DNA from: Nitrososphaerota archaeon
GTDB lineage: Archaea > Thermoproteota > Nitrososphaeria > Nitrososphaerales > UBA57
Length of the DNA: 8,983 bases
Assembly (NCBI GenBank): GCA_022572285.1
Contig: JACZWF010000047.1
Location: 1-8,983 of the forward strand
Direction of reading: 5' to 3'
Shown: piece by piece, positions 6,640-8,983 of the stretch
Layout: each line of letters begins with the position of its first letter
Position numbering within the stretch: position 1 is the stretch's first letter
The notes under the pieces: model-generated
Seen by the model: only the letters and a program-made list of their open reading frames with translations
Database searches by the model: none
Told to the model about the DNA's origin: nothing
Translations under genes and position numbers: made by a program

Positions 6640-8502
6640 TTATCGTTTGGTGCGTTTTTTCAGCCAGATCGCGTAAACCGAACTAGAGACGGCAAGAACT
6701 GCTAGAATAATGGTTATCAGCACTAGAGAATTTGTACCGAGTACCTCAGTACTTTCAGGTCTATGGGGTAAACCCAATGCTAGGATTGCTCCAGGAACCA
6801 CAGCTGACGGACCACCACTTACAGGGATTAGGAGCAGCATCTCCCCATTCACCGATGACCCTATAGATGGAGGTGCAGAGAGGACTGCTCCCATCATCCT
6901 CACCCAAAGTAGGCTTCCGTCAACTGCATCTAGAGCGTAAAGCCTACCGCTTACATCTCCGAAATATACCACTTCTCCACTTACAGTACAGCATCCACCT
7001 GAGATGATTGAATTTTCAATAAAGTAATCCCATTTTATTCTACCTGTTGATGCATCGATAGCAAACACAGTTGAGTTAGAGGCTACGGGAGCTCCTCGGA
7101 TCTCGTCAGCCCCAGCGAAAGGAATGTATGGTGGAGGCCTATCATCGACAGATCCTGGTGCAATTAGGACACAGTCGCTCTTTGCCCCAACGAAGATCGT
7201 GTTGTAGGCAAATGCATTTGGCGTTTCAATTGCTCCTGTTAGCGACGGGCATTGGAGATAGAATCCATCCTCCCAGAGGTCAGATGGTGCAGCATAATTT
7301 GCAAGAACGTCTGCAGCATCCCCCATGTTTGCATTCAGATCATTAAACCTTGCAATGCCTGGCAATTCTAGCGGATCCCAGACAGGCTCGCCGTTATCTG
7401 CATCCAGGACATAGAGGTAACCATTCTTGCATCCCTGGATAACGACTGTCCTGCTTATCCCCTCGATGGGGACATCGGCAAGCATCGTGTTCCATGCGCA
7501 ATCAAAATCCCCCAAGTCGTGTGGCGTCGTCTGATAAAACCAATCAAGTTCTCCTGTACGAGCATCAAGAGAAACAATAGAACTCGTGTAGAGGTTTGGA
7601 CCGGGTCGAAAAGTGGCATTGAATAGGGGTGCGGGATTTCCAGTGCCAAAGAATATTCGACCACGTTCTTCGTCGACCGCAAATCGGGTCCATACTCCTC
7701 CCCCCCCGAATAGTCTACTCGAACCCCAGTCATTCTCGGCGGGTCGAACGTTTCCCTTTCCTTGTGCCTCAGAGGCCCAATCTGGAACACCACCTGAGGG
7801 GGGAAGGACATACCACCTCCATAGCAAATCATGGGTTTCCAAATCGTAGGCTGCGACAAAACCCCTCGGGGCGTTTGCCCCACCCGCCGGAGAGACGATC
7901 ATGATTCCCTCTTTTCTGAAGATCGTAGGTGGATAGGATGGACTGTAGTATCCTTCATTTCCCTCGATATCTTCACAGATATCACTAATGTTCAAGAGAA
8001 TTTCACCGGTAAGAGTATCGAGCCCGTACGCAGTGCAGTCCTTGGACAGATAGTAGATAGTCTCGTCGAATATTTGAATTCCATGGGTATGCAAGAGCGA
8101 AGTTGCTATCGACTTTCCAGATGGTTCGAACGAGATCTCGGCTGTCCATATTAGTCTTCCGTCATTTGCATTCAGGGCGAAAATGGTCTCATCACCCCTG
8201 ACAAAGTAGACTATCCCATCAAGAATCAAGGGCGAATGCCCTACCCCTTCCGCCACCAGAAGAACATCCGGATTCTCCTCAGCCTTCGAGAGGGGGTAGA
8301 TCCATTTTATTTCCAACGGGAAATCTGTTCGGCGAGTTATCTGCGTCTGTGGACTGAAGTTGGTTCCACCCTGATCAGCATATAGCATTCCCCAGTTTGC
8401 TACAGCCAGGTTCTCCTGGCTTGAGACTTGTTGGTACGATATGGGAACGAATCCTAATACAAGGATAGTCAGTACTATCACCATCGTCTTGCTAGTGACC
8501 AA
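6640..8502 (-). CDS. Exported PQQ-type beta-propeller dehydrogenase-like protein, C-terminally membrane anchored
   Basis: A 620-residue protein with a signal-like segment (7-24), a large propeller body and a C-terminal membrane span (about 592-613) followed by KKRTKR, placing the body outside the cytoplasm. Propeller blades end in W-motifs such as ALNANDGRLIW (109-119), SLDARTGELDW (311-321), VLDADNGEPVW (365-375), AIDASTGRIKW (481-491) and ALDAVDGSLLW (523-533). The block GGGGVWTRFAVD to GTGNPAP (N289) and QTTPHDLGDFD matches quinoprotein methanol/alcohol dehydrogenases: N289 is the metal-ligand Asn and D332 the catalytic Asp, with D334 two residues on as in lanthanide-dependent enzymes. The metal-ligand Glu of the family's GAE-x-G-V-R-G motif is replaced (GGANAPRG, 207-214). 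A Cys-Cys pair sits at 504-505. The start may be TTG 8502 (keeps a Lys, follows AAGGA, stop just upstream) or ATG 8484. Substrate and activity are uncertain. Confidence 0.8.
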   Translation of the reverse strand: MVTSKTMVIVLTILVLGFVPISYQQVSSQENLAVANWGMLYADQGGTNFSPQTQITRRTDFPLEIKWIYPLSKAEENPDVLLVAEGVGHSPLILDGIVYFVRGDETIFALNANDGRLIWTAEISFEPSGKSIATSLLHTHGIQIFDETIYYLSKDCTAYGLDTLTGEILLNISDICEDIEGNEGYYSPSYPPTIFRKEGIMIVSPAGGANAPRGFVAAYDLETHDLLWRWYVLPPSGGVPDWASEAQGKGNVRPAENDWGSSRLFGGGGVWTRFAVDEERGRIFFGTGNPAPLFNATFRPGPNLYTSSIVSLDARTGELDWFYQTTPHDLGDFDCAWNTMLADVPIEGISRTVVIQGCKNGYLYVLDADNGEPVWDPLELPGIARFNDLNANMGDAADVLANYAAPSDLWEDGFYLQCPSLTGAIETPNAFAYNTIFVGAKSDCVLIAPGSVDDRPPPYIPFAGADEIRGAPVASNSTVFAIDASTGRIKWDYFIENSIISGGCCTVSGEVVYFGDVSGRLYALDAVDGSLLWVRMMGAVLSAPPSIGSSVNGEMLLLIPVSGGPSAVVPGAILALGLPHRPESTEVLGTNSLVLITIILAVLAVSSSVYAIWLKKRTKR

Positions 8503-8591
8503 TTATTCCTTATTGTCATGGGGTCTCCTCTTATGTGCTTTCACGAACAAATATTTCCGTGCAGAAGGTGGAACAATAGGTCGAAAGAAAA

Positions 8592-8601
8592 GGTTTATAC
8601 T
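8592..8601 (+). promoter_or_regulatory. Strong archaeal-type TATA box with purine-rich BRE-like flank
   Basis: GGTTTATACT is preceded by the purine run CGAAAGAAAA, the arrangement of a BRE followed by a TATA box. Its centre is about 30 nt upstream of TTG 8628, so the transcript would start at or just before that codon. It is the best promoter-like sequence in the window. Confidence 0.55.
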
Positions 8602-8627
8602 ATCAGGAAGGAAATCTATGGATCGTC

Positions 8628-8983
8628 TTGGCTCAAGATAGAGGACTCCATCAGGATCTCTTCATACTCTTTGCAATAGTAGGTATCGCCGTAGGAGGGT
8701 TCTTGATCGGATTATCGGTATTTGTCTCGACAACTGTTTCAACAGCTCCAGTTATCCCGAGCAGTGAGCCACCGGTAGTGATTCCTCCGGCTATTGAACC
8801 ACCTGATGTAGAACCACCTGTGGTAGAACCACCCGAAGTCCAGCCACCAATCAATGGACAACCAGTTGTAGACGAACCTCCACCACCTGTTCTAGGAGAC
8901 CATCCAGCTGCCGAGGCGCTGGTGTTGAGAGTTGAGGATTTTCACCTTGCGTTGGGTGCGAAGAATGTCCCGAGAATGATGGA
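8628..8983 (+). CDS. Membrane-anchored protein with Pro-rich stalk, partial (C-terminus beyond right edge)
   Basis: At least 118 codons. From TTG 8628 the protein reads MAQDRGLHQD, then a hydrophobic span (about residues 11-35, LFILFAIVGIAVGGFLIGL), a Thr/Ser-Val stretch, and a stalk of Glu-Pro-Pro pentapeptides (residues 47-84). A folded domain then begins (AEALVLRVEDFHLALGAKNV), resembling the first helix of NTF2/SnoaL-like domains; that likeness is tentative. The likely topology is a short N-terminus inside, a single span, and the domain held away from the membrane outside. ATG 8618 is in another frame and stops after 7 codons, so TTG 8628 is preferred; it also lies at the right distance from a good TATA box. 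The gene is divergent from the propeller gene with 125 bp between starts. The function is unknown. Confidence 0.65.
   Translation, partial: MAQDRGLHQDLFILFAIVGIAVGGFLIGLSVFVSTTVSTAPVIPSSEPPVVIPPAIEPPDVEPPVVEPPEVQPPINGQPVVDEPPPPVLGDHPAAEALVLRVEDFHLALGAKNVPRMM
8766..8855 (+). repeat. 15-bp tandem repeats coding for (E/I/Q)-P-P-x-x pentapeptides
   Basis: Six successive 15-bp units translate as EPPVV, IPPAI, EPPDV, EPPVV, EPPEV and QPPIN, with looser continuation (GQPVV, DEPPPPV) to about 8891. The units differ at the DNA level, so they are diverged in-frame repeats rather than a fresh expansion. They form an extended acidic Pro-rich spacer between the membrane span and the C-terminal domain. 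Confidence 0.85.

Noticed and set aside
8651..8854. Minus-strand frame rich in Gly, Ser and Thr (GGSTSGGS-like repeats).
   Set aside because: It is the antisense reading of the EPPxV pentapeptide repeats; the plus strand has a promoter, TTG start, membrane span and open frame.
1..8983. A novel defence, CRISPR or mobile system.
   Set aside because: No nuclease, transposase, integrase, spaced direct repeats or terminal inverted repeats were seen; the gene set is metabolic and membrane-related.

Overview
The window looks archaeal. The main reasons are TATA-like elements placed about 25-31 nt upstream of likely start codons with no recognisable ribosome binding site, frequent GTG/TTG starts, heavy use of AGG/AGA and ATA codons, and an archaeal-length citrate synthase. 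The gene mix (DUF2203, PQQ-type propeller enzyme, CitMHS/ArsB-type permease, three-cysteine ferredoxin) would suit an uncultured soil or sediment lineage such as non-ammonia-oxidising Nitrososphaerota or Thermoplasmatota. That placement is inference and cannot be settled from this sequence alone.

Layout. (1) 1-479, minus: a DUF2203 gene running off the left edge. It is divergent from (2) 523-2614, plus: a HisC-like PLP aminotransferase overlapping an ornithine cyclodeaminase/mu-crystallin family gene by 29 bp. One AT-rich block at 501-508 can serve as TATA box for both directions. (3) 2615-3445: an 831-bp stretch without a healthy gene. It is the debris of a roughly 400-430 bp tandem duplication that copied the 3' end of the next gene together with the start of an unrecognised downstream ORF ('X'). 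(4) 3446-4816, minus: a multi-membrane-span ion transporter of the CitMHS/ArsB/NhaD superfamily. (5) 4945-6084, minus: citrate synthase. (6) 6168-6632, plus: a small membrane-anchored ferredoxin, divergent from citrate synthase. (7) 6640-8502, minus: an exported, membrane-anchored PQQ-type beta-propeller protein, convergent with the ferredoxin gene. (8) 8628-end, plus: the start of a membrane-anchored protein with a Pro-rich pentapeptide stalk, divergent from (7) and running off the right edge.

How the genes may work together. Citrate synthase provides central carbon entry to the TCA cycle. The propeller protein would act outside the membrane, oxidising an alcohol or sugar if it is a working enzyme, while the ferredoxin domain is predicted to face the cytoplasm, so direct electron transfer between these neighbours is unlikely. 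The aminotransferase and cyclodeaminase-family genes form the only tight operon and probably act on related amino- or keto-acids, with unknown substrate. No tRNA, rRNA, CRISPR array, insertion sequence or defence system was seen. The most unusual items are the decaying tandem duplication and the propeller protein, which has one catalytic-site signature but lacks another.
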